DNA of 64,000 nt from Buttiauxella brennerae ATCC 51605 (GTDB lineage Bacteria; Pseudomonadota; Gammaproteobacteria; Enterobacterales; Enterobacteriaceae). Every line of letters begins with the position of its first letter. The first letter of the stretch is position 1. Below are positions 50,112 through 63,420 of the stretch, in pieces. The stretch is taken from assembly GCF_001654925.1 (NCBI RefSeq), contig NZ_LXER01000036.1, forward strand, positions 16,282 to 80,281, written 5' to 3'. The notes beneath the pieces are model-generated. The model had not been told where the DNA came from and did no database searches. It saw nothing but the letters and a program-made list of their open reading frames with translations. The position numbers were made by a program, and so were the translations under genes.

Positions 50112-50669
50112 GTGTTCGATATTGGTTTCAGTGAACTGCTGCTGGTATTCGTAATTGGCCTGATTGTCCTTGGGCCACAACGTTTGCCTGTGGCGGTTAA
50201 AACGGTTGTCGGCTGGGTTCGTGCTTTGCGCTCGCTCGCGGCAACTGTGCAAAATGAACTGGTTCAGGAACTGAAAATCCAGGAGCTGCAGGACAGCCTC
50301 AAGAAGGTTGAAAAAGCGAGCATGGATAACCTCACTCCAGAACTAAAGGCATCTATGGACGAGCTGCGCCAGGCCGCAGAGTCTATGAAGCGTTCGTATA
50401 CTCACGAACCTGAAAAGGCGAATGACGAAGCTCATACGATCCATAACCCATTGGTAAAAGACGCGCAGGACAGCCATGAAGGTGTGACGCCAGCCATGGC
50501 CGCACATCAAGCGAGTGCGCCCGACCAGGCTCCTGCCGTTGAAACTGAAATAGTTCCTGCTCATACCGCAACCGAGGTTTCTGAGGGATTAATTCAGCCT
50601 CAGATTAAACCTGTAGCGGAACCCGCTAAGGTCCCAGCATCTTCTCAACCTTCGAGTGATAAACCGTAA
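50112..50669 (+). CDS. tatB: Sec-independent translocase subunit TatB
   Basis: TatB forms the signal-peptide receptor with TatC. The 185 residues begin [20 protein letters not shown], with the conserved Glu-8 and the GPQRLP hinge, then an amphipathic helix and a long polar tail. The GTG start at 50112 follows tatA by 3 bases. Its tail is longer than in E. coli (171 residues). Confidence 0.97.
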   Translation: MFDIGFSELLLVFVIGLIVLGPQRLPVAVKTVVGWVRALRSLAATVQNELVQELKIQELQDSLKKVEKASMDNLTPELKASMDELRQAAESMKRSYTHEPEKANDEAHTIHNPLVKDAQDSHEGVTPAMAAHQASAPDQAPAVETEIVPAHTATEVSEGLIQPQIKPVAEPAKVPASSQPSSDKP

Positions 50670-50671
50670 AC

Positions 50672-51463
50672 ATGGCCGTTGAAGATACCCAACCGCTTAT
50701 CAGCCATCTGATAGAGCTGCGCAAGCGACTGTTAAATAGCATTATCGCTGTGCTGGTGATTTTCCTGGCACTGGTTTACTTTGCCAACGACATCTACCAA
50801 ATTGTCTCCGCACCGCTTATTAGCCAGATGCCGGTAGGCTCAACGATGATTGCTACCGATGTCGCATCACCGTTTTTTGCGCCAATTAAGCTGACGATTT
50901 ATGTCTCGGTGTTCCTGTCAGCGCCAGTCATTCTTTATCAAATCTGGGCGTTTATTGCGCCTGCGCTTTATAAACACGAGCGCAAACTTGTGATGCCGCT
51001 GCTGTTTTCCAGCACCATGCTGTTTTATATCGGCATCGCTTTTGCCTATTTCGTGGTGTTCCCTTTAGCGTTTGGTTTCCTGACCAAAACAGCGCCAATA
51101 GGGGTCGTGATGTCCACCGACATTACGAAATACCTCGATTTTGTCATGGCCTTGTTTATGGCATTTGGCGTGGCCTTTGAAGTCCCCGTTGCCATTATTC
51201 TACTGTGCTGGATGGGCGTAACTACCCCTGAAGCGCTGAAGAAAAAGCGTCCTTACATTCTGGTTGGTGCATTCGTTGTTGGCATGTTGTTGACTCCGCC
51301 GGATGTATTCTCGCAAACACTGCTGGCGATACCGATGTACTGCCTGTTTGAAGTCGGTGTGTTCTTCTCCCGTTTCTATGTCGGTAAAGGGCGTAGAAGA
51401 GGCGAGGAAGACCCGGAAGATGCCCCGGAAGCAGAAGACGAACACTCTCATAAAGAGTCATAA
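50672..51463 (+). CDS. tatC: Sec-independent translocase subunit TatC
   Basis: TatC recognises the twin-arginine signal. The 263-residue protein has six membrane segments. Signatures are the cytoplasmic N-terminus with HLIELRKRL and the conserved Pro/Glu loop region [12 protein letters not shown] near 94-105, with a Glu near 103. The acidic/His C-terminal tail is variable. It starts 2 bases after tatB. Confidence 0.98.
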   Translation: MAVEDTQPLISHLIELRKRLLNSIIAVLVIFLALVYFANDIYQIVSAPLISQMPVGSTMIATDVASPFFAPIKLTIYVSVFLSAPVILYQIWAFIAPALYKHERKLVMPLLFSSTMLFYIGIAFAYFVVFPLAFGFLTKTAPIGVVMSTDITKYLDFVMALFMAFGVAFEVPVAIILLCWMGVTTPEALKKKRPYILVGAFVVGMLLTPPDVFSQTLLAIPMYCLFEVGVFFSRFYVGKGRRRGEEDPEDAPEAEDEHSHKES

Positions 51464-51505
51464 TTTCAGGCCGCCCATCAGGGCGGTCGTCGTTTGGAAG
51501 ACGCT

Positions 51506-52285
51506 ATGTTTGATATCGGTGTAAATCTTACCAGCCCACAGTTCGCGAAAGACCATGCAGAAGTTGTCGCTCGCGCGCATTCAGCGGGCGTCAGTGGCAT
51601 GTTGCTGACTGGCACGAATCTGCATGAAAGCCAGCAGGCTCTGTTACTGGCACAACAGTATCAAGGGTGCTGGTCTACCGCCGGTGTTCACCCCCATGAT
51701 GCCAGCCAGTGGCAAGACGAAACGGCAGATGCCATTCGTGAACTTGCCAGTGCTTCTGAAGTGGTTGCCATCGGTGAGTGCGGCCTGGATTTCAACCGTA
51801 ATTTCTCAACGCCTGCTGAGCAAGAGCGTGCTTTTACCGCACAACTGGCCCTTGCGGCTGACCTGATGATGCCGGTATTTTTACACTGCCGCGAAGCACA
51901 CGAACGCTTTATTACGCTGCTTGATCCCTGGCTCGATAAATTGCCAGGGGTAGTGTTGCATTGCTTTACCGGCACAGAAAATGAAGCTCGTGAGTGTCTG
52001 GCGCGTGGGCTTTTTATAGGCGTGACCGGTTGGGTGTGCGATGAGCGCCGTGGCCTTGAATTACGTGAATTGCTACCGGTGATCCCCGCGCATCAACTGC
52101 TGTTGGAAACCGATGCCCCTTATTTGTTACCGCGGGATTTAAAACCAAAACCTGCTTCCCGCCGGAACGAACCCTGCTACTTGCCGCATATCCTGAACAA
52201 GGTGGCTGAATGGCGTGGAGAAGATCCCGCCTGGCTTGCACAAGTAACAGATGACAATGCCCGCCGTCTTTTCCGGCTGGCTTAA
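51506..52285 (+). CDS. tatD: 3'-5' ssDNA/RNA exonuclease TatD
   Basis: TatD is a metal-dependent hydrolase (TIM barrel) with exonuclease activity toward single strands, implicated in repair of oxidised DNA. It is not needed for Tat export. The 259 residues show [10 protein letters not shown] near 59, [13 protein letters not shown] near 87, [21 protein letters not shown] near 150 and [11 protein letters not shown] near 200. I chose ATG 51506 (GGAAG 5 bases upstream). An upstream TTG adds four residues. A CCGCCC/GGGCGG hairpin (51471-51486) separates it from tatC. Confidence 0.95.
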   Translation: MFDIGVNLTSPQFAKDHAEVVARAHSAGVSGMLLTGTNLHESQQALLLAQQYQGCWSTAGVHPHDASQWQDETADAIRELASASEVVAIGECGLDFNRNFSTPAEQERAFTAQLALAADLMMPVFLHCREAHERFITLLDPWLDKLPGVVLHCFTGTENEARECLARGLFIGVTGWVCDERRGLELRELLPVIPAHQLLLETDAPYLLPRDLKPKPASRRNEPCYLPHILNKVAEWRGEDPAWLAQVTDDNARRLFRLA

Positions 52286-53323
<1,038 letters not shown>

Positions 53324-53340
53324 AGGCAACATCAAAATGA

Positions 53341-53366
53341 AAGGCCAGCAATCGCTGGCCTTTTTT
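53341..53366. terminator. Terminator between convergent hemB and rfaH
   Basis: AAGGCCAGC and GCTGGCCTT pair around AATC and are followed by TTTTTT on the plus strand. It lies 17 bases past the hemB stop, and its T tail touches the rfaH stop codon. Confidence 0.9.
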
Positions 53367-53853
53367 ACGTCTTTTTGAAATCGGTGTTTCTCACACTCTG
53401 CATCACTTGTTTATTCAACAAGTTGAGCAGCAGCATGGAGCGGGCTTCTCCGTCTGGTTCGCTGAAAATTGCCTCCAGACCTTCGAATGCCCCTTCGGTT
53501 ATCACCACGCGATCGCCTGCGTAAGGCGTATCCGGGTCGATAACATTTTCTGGTGTGTGGCTGATGAGCTGTTCAATAACGTCGCCAGGCACTGTGGCAG
53601 GAAGGCTGCCGAAACGCACGAAATGGCTGACGCCACGCGTTGAATGCACCGTTGTGGTATGAACTTTTTCAGGGTCAAACTGGACGAACATATAGTTCGG
53701 GAACAATGGTTCATCAACCGCAGTGCGCTTTCCTCGCACGATCTTTTCAATTTTGATCATCGGGGTGAGGCAATTAACTTCCTGGCGCTCAAGATGTTCT
53801 TGCGCCCGCAGTAATTGACCCCTTTTGCAGTACAACAGATACCAGGATTCCAT
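53365..53853 (-). CDS. rfaH: Transcription antiterminator RfaH
   Basis: RfaH is the NusG paralogue recruited at ops elements to long operons for LPS, capsule and conjugation. The 162 residues contain an N-terminal NGN domain ([19 protein letters not shown] at residues 3-21) and a C-terminal KOW domain that switches between helical and beta forms. E. coli RfaH is also 162 residues. I see no ops element in this window. Confidence 0.97.
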   Translation of the reverse strand: MESWYLLYCKRGQLLRAQEHLERQEVNCLTPMIKIEKIVRGKRTAVDEPLFPNYMFVQFDPEKVHTTTVHSTRGVSHFVRFGSLPATVPGDVIEQLISHTPENVIDPDTPYAGDRVVITEGAFEGLEAIFSEPDGEARSMLLLNLLNKQVMQSVRNTDFKKT

Positions 53854-53971
53854 AGTGTCTCTTTTTCCTAATCAACCGAGGAAGAATAGCAAAAGGCCGT
53901 TATCAGGGATAGACGGTACAAGTATAACCAATGGCTGATTGTTCATGCGGCACACGCTGAAGCCCTTTGCA

Positions 53972-53995
53972 CTGCAACTCGAATTACTTTGGGTA
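53972..53995 (+). repeat. ERIC remnant (right end only)
   Basis: CTGCAACTCGAATTAC plus TTTGGGTA matches the right end of the intact ERIC (34779-34802) at 22 of 24 positions. Its left part is missing. It lies in the rfaH-ubiD intergenic region, about 80 bases before ubiD. Confidence 0.6.
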
Positions 53996-54075
53996 TACGC
54001 ATTTTTAACAAAAATACAGCATGCCGTGCGTGAAGCCCGTATAATGACCGCAAAATCCTGACTACGATTAATTGC

Positions 54076-55560
54076 ATGAAATACCACGACCTACGCGACT
54101 TTCTGGAACTACTCGAACAACGCGGTGAGCTAAAGCGTATCGCAATACCAGTCGATCCATACCTGGAAATGACTGAAATTGCCGATCGTACTTTACGAGC
54201 TAATGGCCCGGCGCTGCTGTTTGAGAACCCAAAAGGGTACGACATGCCAGTCCTGTGCAACTTGTTTGGCACGCCAAAGCGTGTCGCGATGGGGATGGGG
54301 CAGGAAGATGTGTCTGCTCTGCGCGAAGTCGGTAAGTTGCTGGCTTTCCTGAAGGAACCTGAACCACCTAAAGGCTTCCGCGACTTGTTCGATAAACTGC
54401 CTCAGTTTAAACAAGTCCTGAATATGCCGACTAAGCGTTTGCGTAATGCCCCTTGTCAGGAACAAATTTGGGAAGGTGATGAAGTCGATTTATCCCGTAT
54501 CCCTATCATGCAATGTTGGCCCGAAGATGCAGCACCACTGATTACCTGGGGTTTGACGGTAACGCGTGGGCCGCACAAAGAGCGCCAGAATCTGGGTATT
54601 TATCGCCAGCAGCTGATTGGTAAAAACAAACTGATCATGCGTTGGCTGTCGCACCGTGGCGGCGCACTGGATTTCCAGGAGTGGTGTGCACAACATCCAG
54701 GTGAGCGTTTCCCTGTTTCTGTTGCCTTAGGTGCGGACCCGGCCACTATTCTTGGTGCGGTAACGCCGGTGCCTGATACGCTGTCTGAATATGCGTTTGC
54801 CGGTTTGCTGCGTGGCACAAAAACCGAAGTGGTGAAGTGCATTTCCAACGATCTCGAAGTACCTGCCACTGCGGAAATTGTGCTGGAAGGGTATATCGAG
54901 CCTGGCGAAATGGCACCGGAAGGGCCATATGGTGACCACACTGGCTACTACAATGAAGTAGATGACTTCCCGGTATTTACCGTTACTCATATTACCCAAC
55001 GCCAGAATGCGATTTATCACTCGACATACACCGGGCGCCCGCCAGATGAACCCGCGGTTCTGGGTGTTGCGCTAAACGAAGTGTTTGTGCCGATTCTGCA
55101 AAAGCAGTTCCCGGAAATTGTTGATTTCTATCTGCCGCCGGAAGGTTGTTCCTATCGCCTCGCGGTTGTCACTATCAAAAAGCAATACGCGGGCCACGCT
55201 AAACGCGTGATGATGGGTGTATGGTCTTTCCTGCGGCAGTTTATGTACACCAAGTTTGTTATCGTCTGTGATGATGATATCAACGCGCGTGACTGGAACG
55301 ATGTGATTTGGGCCATTACCACGCGTATGGACCCGGCACGTGATACGGTTCTGGTAGAAAACACGCCAATTGATTACCTGGACTTTGCCTCGCCGGTTTC
55401 CGGTCTTGGTTCAAAAATGGGACTGGATGCCACTAATAAATGGCCAGGGGAAACCCAACGCGAATGGGGTCGTCCTATTAAGAAAGATGCAGAAGTATGC
55501 GCGCGTATTGATGCAATCTGGGATGAACTGGCTATTTTCGACGACAGTAAAAACGCCTGA
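54076..55560 (+). CDS. ubiD: 3-octaprenyl-4-hydroxybenzoate carboxy-lyase UbiD
   Basis: UbiD decarboxylates the prenylated 4-hydroxybenzoate in ubiquinone synthesis with prenylated FMN made by UbiX. The 494 residues (497 in E. coli) contain [19 protein letters not shown] near 176 and the catalytic [19 protein letters not shown] near 278. Start [14 protein letters not shown] is the family start. It is followed by fre after 38 bases. Confidence 0.97.
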   Translation: MKYHDLRDFLELLEQRGELKRIAIPVDPYLEMTEIADRTLRANGPALLFENPKGYDMPVLCNLFGTPKRVAMGMGQEDVSALREVGKLLAFLKEPEPPKGFRDLFDKLPQFKQVLNMPTKRLRNAPCQEQIWEGDEVDLSRIPIMQCWPEDAAPLITWGLTVTRGPHKERQNLGIYRQQLIGKNKLIMRWLSHRGGALDFQEWCAQHPGERFPVSVALGADPATILGAVTPVPDTLSEYAFAGLLRGTKTEVVKCISNDLEVPATAEIVLEGYIEPGEMAPEGPYGDHTGYYNEVDDFPVFTVTHITQRQNAIYHSTYTGRPPDEPAVLGVALNEVFVPILQKQFPEIVDFYLPPEGCSYRLAVVTIKKQYAGHAKRVMMGVWSFLRQFMYTKFVIVCDDDINARDWNDVIWAITTRMDPARDTVLVENTPIDYLDFASPVSGLGSKMGLDATNKWPGETQREWGRPIKKDAEVCARIDAIWDELAIFDDSKNA

Positions 55561-55598
55561 GTGGCGGATTTGCATTATTGACCCGACAGAGGGGAAGC

Positions 55599-56300
55599 AT
55601 GACAACCTTAAGCTGTAAAGTGACCTCGGTAGAAGCGATAACCGATACGGTATATCGCGTTCGATTACTGCCGGAAGCGAAGTTCTCCTTTCAGGCCGGG
55701 CAGTATTTGATGGTGGTGATGGATGAGCGCGACAAACGTCCGTTCTCCATGGCATCCACGCCGAGCGAGCATGAATTTATCGAGCTGCACATTGGTGCAT
55801 CAGAAATTAATCTGTACGCCATGGCGGTGATGGACCGCATTCTGAAAGAAAAAGAAATCGTTGTTGATATTCCTCATGGCGATGCCTGGTTGCGCGATGA
55901 TGAAGATCGTCCGCTGATTCTGATTGCAGGCGGTACTGGCTTCTCTTATGTGCGTTCGATTTTGTTGACCGCGCTTGAACGTAATCCTCAGCGCGAAATC
56001 GCGATTTACTGGGGTGGGCGTGAAGATAAGCATCTTTATGATCTGTCTGAGCTGGAAGCGCTGTCTGTGGTTCATCAAAATCTGCGCGTTGAAGCGGTAG
56101 TGGAACAACCGGAAGAAGGTTGGCGTGGGCGTACTGGCACCGTTTTAACGGCGGTGATGCAGGATTACGGAACGCTTGCCGGGCACGATATCTATATTGC
56201 CGGTCGTTTTGAAATGGCGAAAATTGCCCGCGACTTGTTCTGCAATGAGCGTAGTGCGCAGGTTGATCGCATGTTTGGTGATGCGTTCTCGTTTATCTGA
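55599..56300 (+). CDS. fre: NAD(P)H-flavin reductase Fre
   Basis: Fre reduces free FMN or riboflavin with NAD(P)H, supplying reduced flavin to several enzymes. The 233 residues equal E. coli Fre. Motifs are the flavin-binding RPFSMAST near residue 46 and the nucleotide-binding [13 protein letters not shown] near 108, with YWGGRE. I chose ATG 55599 after GAGGGGAAG. The upstream in-frame start is not conserved. Confidence 0.97.
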   Translation: MTTLSCKVTSVEAITDTVYRVRLLPEAKFSFQAGQYLMVVMDERDKRPFSMASTPSEHEFIELHIGASEINLYAMAVMDRILKEKEIVVDIPHGDAWLRDDEDRPLILIAGGTGFSYVRSILLTALERNPQREIAIYWGGREDKHLYDLSELEALSVVHQNLRVEAVVEQPEEGWRGRTGTVLTAVMQDYGTLAGHDIYIAGRFEMAKIARDLFCNERSAQVDRMFGDAFSFI

Positions 56301-56322
56301 GAATCAGTCTACTGACAGACAG

Positions 56323-56352
56323 GCCACCGCATAGTCGGTGGCTTTTGTTTTT
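56323..56352 (+). terminator. Intrinsic terminator of fre
   Basis: GCCACCG and CGGTGGC pair around CATAGT-type loop bases and are followed by TTTTGTTTTT. Confidence 0.88.
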
Positions 56353-56366
56353 GTGGGCGACAGAAA

Positions 56367-56392
56367 TAAAAAACCCGCCCCTGACAGGCGGG
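56367..56392 (-). terminator. Intrinsic terminator of fadBA
   Basis: On the minus strand CCCGCC (56392-56387) pairs with GGCGGG (56379-56374), followed by a T run (56373-56367). It ends the leftward fadBA transcript just after fadA. Confidence 0.85.
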
Positions 56393-56412
56393 AATAACAA
56401 CAATTAAAGCAA

Positions 56413-57585
<1,173 letters not shown>

Positions 57586-59775
57586 TCAGGCACTTTTCAG
57601 GTCACTGGCTGGGCGCGCGGCCTCAACCGGTGGATAGTACGGCTCGTTACGGGACGCTTTTGCACGCAGACCATCTGGCACCTGGTAGAGCGGGCCAAGA
57701 TGTTCGTACTGTTGCGCCATATCGAGATATTTCGCACTGCCGATGGTATCTAACCAACGGAATGCACCGCCGTGGAATGGAGGGAATCCGAGGCCATAAA
57801 CCAGCGCCATGTCGGCTTCTGCCGGGCTGGCGATAATGCCTTCTTCCAGGCAGCGCACCACTTCATTGACCATCGGGATCATCATGCGGGCAATGATTTC
57901 CTCGTCGCTGAAGTCGTGGCGTGGTTTGCTGACATCAGCCAGCAGCGCTTCGGTTGCTTCATCCTGCTCTTTGCGCGGTTTGCCTTTGCTGTCTTGTTTG
58001 TAGCGATAGAAACCCTGCTGGGTTTTCTGGCCATAACGGCCTGCGTCAAACATCGCATCAACGGCATCGCGATAATCTTTCTGCATACGCTGTGGGAAAC
58101 CGGCAGCCATAACGGCCTGCGCGTGGTGCGCGGTATCAATACCGACTACATCCAGCAGGTATGCCGGGCCCATTGGCCAGCCGAACTGCTTTTCCATCAC
58201 TTTGTCGATCTGGCGGAAATCGGCACCGTCGCGCATCAGCTGGCTAAAGCCTGCGAAGTACGGGAACAGCACACGGTTGACGAAGAAGCCAGGGCAGTCG
58301 TTCACCACGATTGGCGTTTTGCCCATTTTGCTCGCCCAGGCCACCACTTTTGCAATGGTCTGCTCAGAGGTTTTCTCGCCGCGAATCACTTCCACTAACG
58401 GCATGCGGTGCACAGGGTTAAAGAAGTGCATGCCGCAGAAGTTTTCCGGGCGCTTCAGGCTGTTTGCCAGTTCACCAATCGGAATGGTGGAGGTGTTCGA
58501 CGCCAGAACGGTATCCGCACGAACTTTGTCTTCCACTTCGGCAAGAACCGCTTTCTTCACTTTCGGGTTTTCAACAACCGCTTCAACCACCACATCGACA
58601 CGCTCAAAACCAGCGTAATCCAGCGTTGGGTGAATAGTGGCAATGACACCGGCCAGTTTCATGCCGTCGATCTTGCCGCGTTCCAGCTGTTTGTTGAGCA
58701 GTTTGCTGGCTTCGTTGATGCCCAGTTCCAGCGACTTCTCGTTAATATCCTTCATTAATACCGGTACGCCTTTCCAGGCAGACTGGTAAGCAATGCCGCC
58801 ACCCATGATCCCGGCACCAAGAACGGCTGCCTGTTTCGGAGTTTCGGTATTTTTGGTCAGCTTCTTCGCCTGACCTTTTATGTATTGGTCGTTAAGGAAA
58901 ATCCCGACCAGCGCACGGGCCTCATTGGAACGCGCCAACGGCACGAAACTTTGAGTCTCCAGTTTTAATGCTTCGTCACGGCCCATTCTGGCCGCAGCTT
59001 CAATAGTTTTGACTGCCGTCATCGGGGCAGGGTAATGCTTACCGGCAATCTGCATCACCATGCTTTTGGCAATGGTGAAGCTCATGGTAGCTTCGATTTT
59101 GCTCAGTTTCAGCGGCTGCAGTTTAGGCGCGCGTTTGGCTTTCCAGTCCAGATCGCCATTGATAGCCTGACGCAGTATCGCCAGTGCGCCATCGCGCAGT
59201 TTTTCAGTTTTGACAACGCCATCAACTAAACCCAGTTTCTGCGCTTCAACCGCGCCAACATCTTTGCCTGCGGTGATAATTTCCAGCGCGCTATCGGCAC
59301 CCAGTAAACGTGGCAGACGCACAGAACCACCGAAGCCAGGCATGATGCCCAGTTTGGTTTCTGGCAGGCCGATGCGGGTATCTGGCGTTGCCAGTCGGTA
59401 ATCTGTTGCCAGTACGCACTCACAACCGCCGCCAAGTGCGTAACCATTTACGGCAGAAATGGTTGGGACCGGGAGATCTTCCAGGCGGTTGAATACGCTG
59501 TTGGCAAATTGCAGCCAGTGGGTCAGTTGTTCCGCCGGAACCTGGAACAATGACAGGAATTCGGTAATGTCGGCACCCACGATAAACGCGGCTTTATTAG
59601 AACTGAGCAGCAAGCCTTTCAACTGCGGCTGCTTTTCCAGCACATCCAGCGCGTGGCCAAGGCTGGCTACGGTCGCGGTGTCGAGTTTGTTCACTGAGCC
59701 GGGTGCATCAAATACCAATTCTGCGATGCCATCTTCCAGCCAGTCGAGATGTAAGGTTTCACCTTGGTAGAGCAT
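57586..59775 (-). CDS. fadB: Fatty-acid oxidation complex subunit alpha FadB
   Basis: FadB carries enoyl-CoA hydratase/isomerase activity in its N-terminal third and 3-hydroxyacyl-CoA dehydrogenase in the rest. The 729 residues equal E. coli. The hydratase oxyanion region is [20 protein letters not shown] near 109, with [11 protein letters not shown]. The NAD-binding loop is [14 protein letters not shown] near 320, and the catalytic His lies in [14 protein letters not shown] near 450. A FadR operator precedes it. Confidence 0.98.
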   Translation of the reverse strand: MLYQGETLHLDWLEDGIAELVFDAPGSVNKLDTATVASLGHALDVLEKQPQLKGLLLSSNKAAFIVGADITEFLSLFQVPAEQLTHWLQFANSVFNRLEDLPVPTISAVNGYALGGGCECVLATDYRLATPDTRIGLPETKLGIMPGFGGSVRLPRLLGADSALEIITAGKDVGAVEAQKLGLVDGVVKTEKLRDGALAILRQAINGDLDWKAKRAPKLQPLKLSKIEATMSFTIAKSMVMQIAGKHYPAPMTAVKTIEAAARMGRDEALKLETQSFVPLARSNEARALVGIFLNDQYIKGQAKKLTKNTETPKQAAVLGAGIMGGGIAYQSAWKGVPVLMKDINEKSLELGINEASKLLNKQLERGKIDGMKLAGVIATIHPTLDYAGFERVDVVVEAVVENPKVKKAVLAEVEDKVRADTVLASNTSTIPIGELANSLKRPENFCGMHFFNPVHRMPLVEVIRGEKTSEQTIAKVVAWASKMGKTPIVVNDCPGFFVNRVLFPYFAGFSQLMRDGADFRQIDKVMEKQFGWPMGPAYLLDVVGIDTAHHAQAVMAAGFPQRMQKDYRDAVDAMFDAGRYGQKTQQGFYRYKQDSKGKPRKEQDEATEALLADVSKPRHDFSDEEIIARMMIPMVNEVVRCLEEGIIASPAEADMALVYGLGFPPFHGGAFRWLDTIGSAKYLDMAQQYEHLGPLYQVPDGLRAKASRNEPYYPPVEAARPASDLKSA

Positions 59776-59801
59776 GTCAGTCTCCTGAATCCAGCAATGG
59801 G

Positions 59802-59818
59802 ATCTGGTCGTACCAGAT
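59802..59818 (-). promoter_or_regulatory. FadR operator of fadBA
   Basis: On the minus strand the 17-mer ATCTGGTACGACCAGAT is an almost perfect palindrome, as I recall the same as the E. coli fadBA FadR site. It lies 27 bases before the fadB start. FadR represses fadBA until long-chain acyl-CoA releases it. Confidence 0.92.
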
Positions 59819-59969
59819 GAGGAGGAGTGTGGAATTGATGTTAATGAAATGCAAATAACTCTTTAAATATTTGCAAAGATGATCACAGCCACTGGAAATA
59901 AGTTCGCAAACTTTACGGTGTGCTAAGATGCGTGGCGTTCAGTTTATGAAAAAAACAGAAGGGTAAATC

Positions 59970-61301
59970 ATGGATTCACTGGCCTCACTTTATAAAGATC
60001 ATGTGGCAACTTTGCAGGAACGTACCCGCAATGTTCTGGCGCGTTTTAATCTCGACGCGCTGTTGATTCACTCGGGCGAGCTAGTCAACGTCTTCCTCGA
60101 TGATCATCCATATCCGTTCAAAGTTAACCCACAATTCAAAGCCTGGGTTCCGGTGACACAAGTGCCAAACTGTTGGCTGCTGGTGGATGGTGTCAACAAA
60201 CCAAAACTCTGGTTCTACCTGCCGGTTGATTACTGGCACAACGTTGAACCGTTGCCAGAATCCTTCTGGACTGACGAAATTGATGTCATTGCACTGCCTA
60301 AAGCTGACGGAATTGGCAGCCAGTTGCCTGCCGCGCGTGGGAATATTGGCTATATTGGCCCGGTGCCAGAACGTGCAGTTCAGCTTGAAATTCAGGGCGC
60401 TAACATCAACCCGAAAGGGGTGATTGATTATCTGCATTACCATCGTGCTTATAAAACTGATTATGAAATGGCATGTATGCGTGAAGCACAGAAAACGGCG
60501 GTGGTTGGCCATCAGGCGGCTCACGAAGCATTCTTGTCTGGAATGAGTGAGTTTGATATCAACCAGGCTTATCTGACCGCAACTGGGCACCGCGATACCG
60601 ATGTGCCATACGGCAACATTGTGGCGCTCAACGAGCACGCGGCGGTGCTGCATTACACAAAACTTGATAACCGTGCGCCTGCTGAAATGCGCAGCTTCCT
60701 GTTAGATGCGGGTGCGGAATACAACGGCTACGCTGCTGATTTGACGCGTACCTGGTCGGCAAAAAGTGATAACGATTATGCTCAACTGGTGAAAGATGTT
60801 AACGCCGAGCAACTCGCGTTAATTGACACCCTGAAAGTGGGCGTGCGTTACACCGATTATCATCTCCAGTTCCATCAGCGCATTGCAAAACTGCTGAGCC
60901 GCCATAAGCTGGTAACAGGCATTAGCGAAGAAGCAATGGTTGAAACTGGAATTACCGGGCCATTTATGCCGCATGGCCTTGGTCACCCGCTGGGCTTGCA
61001 GGTCCATGATGTGGCTGGCTTTATGCAAGATGACGCGGGGACTCATCTTGCCGCGCCGTCTCAATATCCCTACCTGCGCTGCACTCGTGTACTCGAGCCG
61101 CGTATGGTTTTGACTATTGAGCCGGGCATTTACTTTATTGAGTCTTTGCTCGCACCATGGCGCGAAGGGCAGTACAGCAAGCACTTTGACTGGCAGCGTA
61201 TAGAAGCCATGAAACCTTTCGGCGGTGTTCGCATTGAAGACAATGTGATTGTTCATGAAAACAGTATTGAAAATATGACGCGCGATCTGAAACTGGCGTA
61301 A
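59970..61301 (+). CDS. pepQ: Xaa-Pro dipeptidase PepQ
   Basis: PepQ (prolidase) cleaves X-Pro dipeptides and belongs to the M24B pita-bread metallopeptidases. The 443 residues equal E. coli. The metal ligands are the two Asp in [19 protein letters not shown] near residues 245-260, His in [11 protein letters not shown] near 336, Glu in EPGIYF near 384 and Glu in GGVRIEDNV near 423. Its stop shares a base with the yigZ start (TAATG). Confidence 0.97.
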   Translation: MDSLASLYKDHVATLQERTRNVLARFNLDALLIHSGELVNVFLDDHPYPFKVNPQFKAWVPVTQVPNCWLLVDGVNKPKLWFYLPVDYWHNVEPLPESFWTDEIDVIALPKADGIGSQLPAARGNIGYIGPVPERAVQLEIQGANINPKGVIDYLHYHRAYKTDYEMACMREAQKTAVVGHQAAHEAFLSGMSEFDINQAYLTATGHRDTDVPYGNIVALNEHAAVLHYTKLDNRAPAEMRSFLLDAGAEYNGYAADLTRTWSAKSDNDYAQLVKDVNAEQLALIDTLKVGVRYTDYHLQFHQRIAKLLSRHKLVTGISEEAMVETGITGPFMPHGLGHPLGLQVHDVAGFMQDDAGTHLAAPSQYPYLRCTRVLEPRMVLTIEPGIYFIESLLAPWREGQYSKHFDWQRIEAMKPFGGVRIEDNVIVHENSIENMTRDLKLA

Positions 61302-61915
61302 TGGATAGTTGGCTGATCCCAGCTGGACCCGTTACGGTCAGTGAGGAAATCAAGAAAAGCCGCTTTATTACACTGGTCGCTCATACGGCTGGTGTAATAG
61401 AAGCAAAAGCGTTTCTTGAAAAAATACGCTCAGAACACCCGGATGCCCGGCATCATTGCTGGGCCTGGGTGGCTGCTGCGCCGGATGACTCGCAGCAACT
61501 GGGGTTTTCTGATGATGGCGAGCCAGCAGGAACTGCCGGTAAGCCAATGCTTGCCCAGCTGATGGGAAGCGGTGTTGGTGAAATTACCGCTGTAGTGGTG
61601 CGCTACTCTGGCGGCATAAAGCTTGGAACGGGCGGCCTGGTGAAGGCTTATGGCGGTGGCGTGCAGGCGGCGTTAAACCAATTGCCTACTGTCCTCAAAG
61701 TTCCGTTAACCGAATATACTTTGCAGTGTGACTACGCACAGCTTGCGGGAATCGAAACGTTGCTCAAGCAGTACGATGGCATTCTGGTGCAAAGTGATTT
61801 TCAGGCATCTGTATTATTACGTGTGGCGTTGCCACAGGCAAAATTCGCTGACTTTTCAGTCAGACTTGCTGATTTTAGCCGCGGTGCATTGCATTTATTG
61901 CCGGCTGAACAATAA
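61301..61915 (+). CDS. yigZ: IMPACT family protein YigZ
   Basis: This 204-residue protein has an N-terminal UPF0029/IMPACT domain with SRFITLVAHT near 22, DDGEPAGTAGKPML near 70 and VVVRYSGGIKLGTGGLVKAY near 96, and a C-terminal DUF1949 domain. Function is unknown, and the eukaryotic relative IMPACT regulates GCN2. It is coupled to pepQ and precedes trkH. Confidence 0.94.
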   Translation: MDSWLIPAGPVTVSEEIKKSRFITLVAHTAGVIEAKAFLEKIRSEHPDARHHCWAWVAAAPDDSQQLGFSDDGEPAGTAGKPMLAQLMGSGVGEITAVVVRYSGGIKLGTGGLVKAYGGGVQAALNQLPTVLKVPLTEYTLQCDYAQLAGIETLLKQYDGILVQSDFQASVLLRVALPQAKFADFSVRLADFSRGALHLLPAEQ

Positions 61916-61956
61916 TTCCCTCTCGTTATTTTTTGATAGTTAAGGAAGCGGCTGAA

Positions 61957-63408
61957 ATGCATTTTCGCGCCATAACCCGAATCGTTGGTCTGTTAGTTAT
62001 TCTTTTTTCCGTGACCATGATTATTCCAGGGTTGGTAGCTTTAATTTATCGCGATGGTGCTGGTCGAGCTTTCACCCAGACTTTCTTCGCAGCGTTACTC
62101 ATTGGTTCTTTCCTGTGGTGGCCTAACCGGCGGCAAAAAAGTGAGCTCAAACCACGAGAAGGCTTTTTGATTGTCGTATTATTCTGGACGGTGCTGGGAA
62201 GTGTGGGGGCGTTGCCCTTTATCTTTGCAGAGCAGCCAAATCTGACGGTAACCGATGCTTTCTTTGAGTCGTTCTCAGGCTTAACCACGACCGGTGCGAC
62301 AACGCTCGTCGGCCTGGATACGCTGCCTCATGCCATCTTGTTTTATCGGCAAATGCTGCAATGGTTTGGCGGCATGGGGATCATTGTGCTCGCCGTCGCT
62401 ATTTTGCCTATTCTGGGCGTCGGCGGGATGCAGTTATATCGCGCTGAAATGCCGGGGCCGCTTAAAGATAACAAAATGCGCCCGCGTATCGCCGATACTG
62501 CAAAAACCCTATGGCTCATCTATGTCTTGTTAACCATTGCGTGTGCGCTGGCGCTTTGGTTTGCTGGCATGCCTGCGTTTGATGCGATAGGCCACAGCTT
62601 TGCAACTATAGCTATTGGCGGGTTTTCCACTCATGACGCCAGTATCGGCTATTTTGACAGCCCAACGATTAACACTATTATTGCCATCTTCTTACTGATC
62701 TCGGGTTGTAACTATGGCCTGCACTTCTCTTTATTAAGCGGGCGTAATCTAAAAGTCTATTGGCGTGACCCTGAGTTCCGCATGTTCATTGGCGTGCAAC
62801 TGACGCTGGTGGCTATCTGCACCCTGGTACTGTGGTTCCATAATACTTACCAAACCGCTTTGCTAACGGTGAACCAGGCGTTCTTCCAGGTTGTTTCGAT
62901 GGCGACGACTGCCGGGTTCACGACTGACAGTATCGCGCGCTGGCCTCTATTCTTACCGGTGTTATTACTGTGCTCTGCTTTTATAGGGGGTTGTGCGGGT
63001 TCAACGGGTGGCGGCCTGAAGGTCATTCGTATCCTGCTGCTGTTCAAGCAGGGCAACCGTGAGCTTAAACGCCTTGTGCACCCGAATGCGGTATATAGCA
63101 TCAAGCTTGGGAACCGCGCACTACCGGAACGTATCCTTGAAGCGGTATGGGGTTTCTTCTCCGCTTATGCGCTGGTCTTTATTGTTAGCATGCTCGCCAT
63201 CATCGCCACTGGTGTGGATGACTTCTCGGCCTTTGCTTCAGTTGCGGCTACGCTGAATAACCTCGGCCCTGGCTTAGGTGTGGTGGCAGATAACTTTGCC
63301 AGCATGAATCCTGTAGCGAAATGGATATTGATAGCCAACATGCTGTTTGGCCGTCTTGAAGTGTTTACTTTACTTGTACTGTTTACGCCAACTTTCTGGC
63401 GAGAGTAA
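61957..63408 (+). CDS. trkH: Potassium uptake channel subunit TrkH
   Basis: TrkH is the inner-membrane K+ pore, working with the NAD-binding TrkA. The 483 residues match E. coli, with repeated M1-P-M2 units. Selectivity-filter segments are visible in SGLTTTGATTL near 110, IGGFSTHDAS near 220, TTAGFTTDSIARW near 320 and NNLGPGLG near 435. I chose ATG 61957 (MHFRAITRIVGLL), with AAGGAAG upstream. Confidence 0.97.
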   Translation: MHFRAITRIVGLLVILFSVTMIIPGLVALIYRDGAGRAFTQTFFAALLIGSFLWWPNRRQKSELKPREGFLIVVLFWTVLGSVGALPFIFAEQPNLTVTDAFFESFSGLTTTGATTLVGLDTLPHAILFYRQMLQWFGGMGIIVLAVAILPILGVGGMQLYRAEMPGPLKDNKMRPRIADTAKTLWLIYVLLTIACALALWFAGMPAFDAIGHSFATIAIGGFSTHDASIGYFDSPTINTIIAIFLLISGCNYGLHFSLLSGRNLKVYWRDPEFRMFIGVQLTLVAICTLVLWFHNTYQTALLTVNQAFFQVVSMATTAGFTTDSIARWPLFLPVLLLCSAFIGGCAGSTGGGLKVIRILLLFKQGNRELKRLVHPNAVYSIKLGNRALPERILEAVWGFFSAYALVFIVSMLAIIATGVDDFSAFASVAATLNNLGPGLGVVADNFASMNPVAKWILIANMLFGRLEVFTLLVLFTPTFWRE

Positions 63409-63420
63409 CCGGAGCCTGTA

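Noticed and set aside
51471..51486. CCGCCC-ATCA-GGGCGG hairpin between tatC and tatD as a terminator
   Set aside because: No T run follows and tatD is normally part of the tat transcript. It may only modulate tatD.
53856..54075. Hidden small gene between rfaH and ubiD
   Set aside because: Only short frames without ribosome-binding sites are present, and part of the interval is an ERIC remnant.
57772..58398. 208-codon plus-strand open frame inside fadB
   Set aside because: It lies wholly antisense to a clearly conserved gene, has no family resemblance and follows from the high-GC third positions of fadB.
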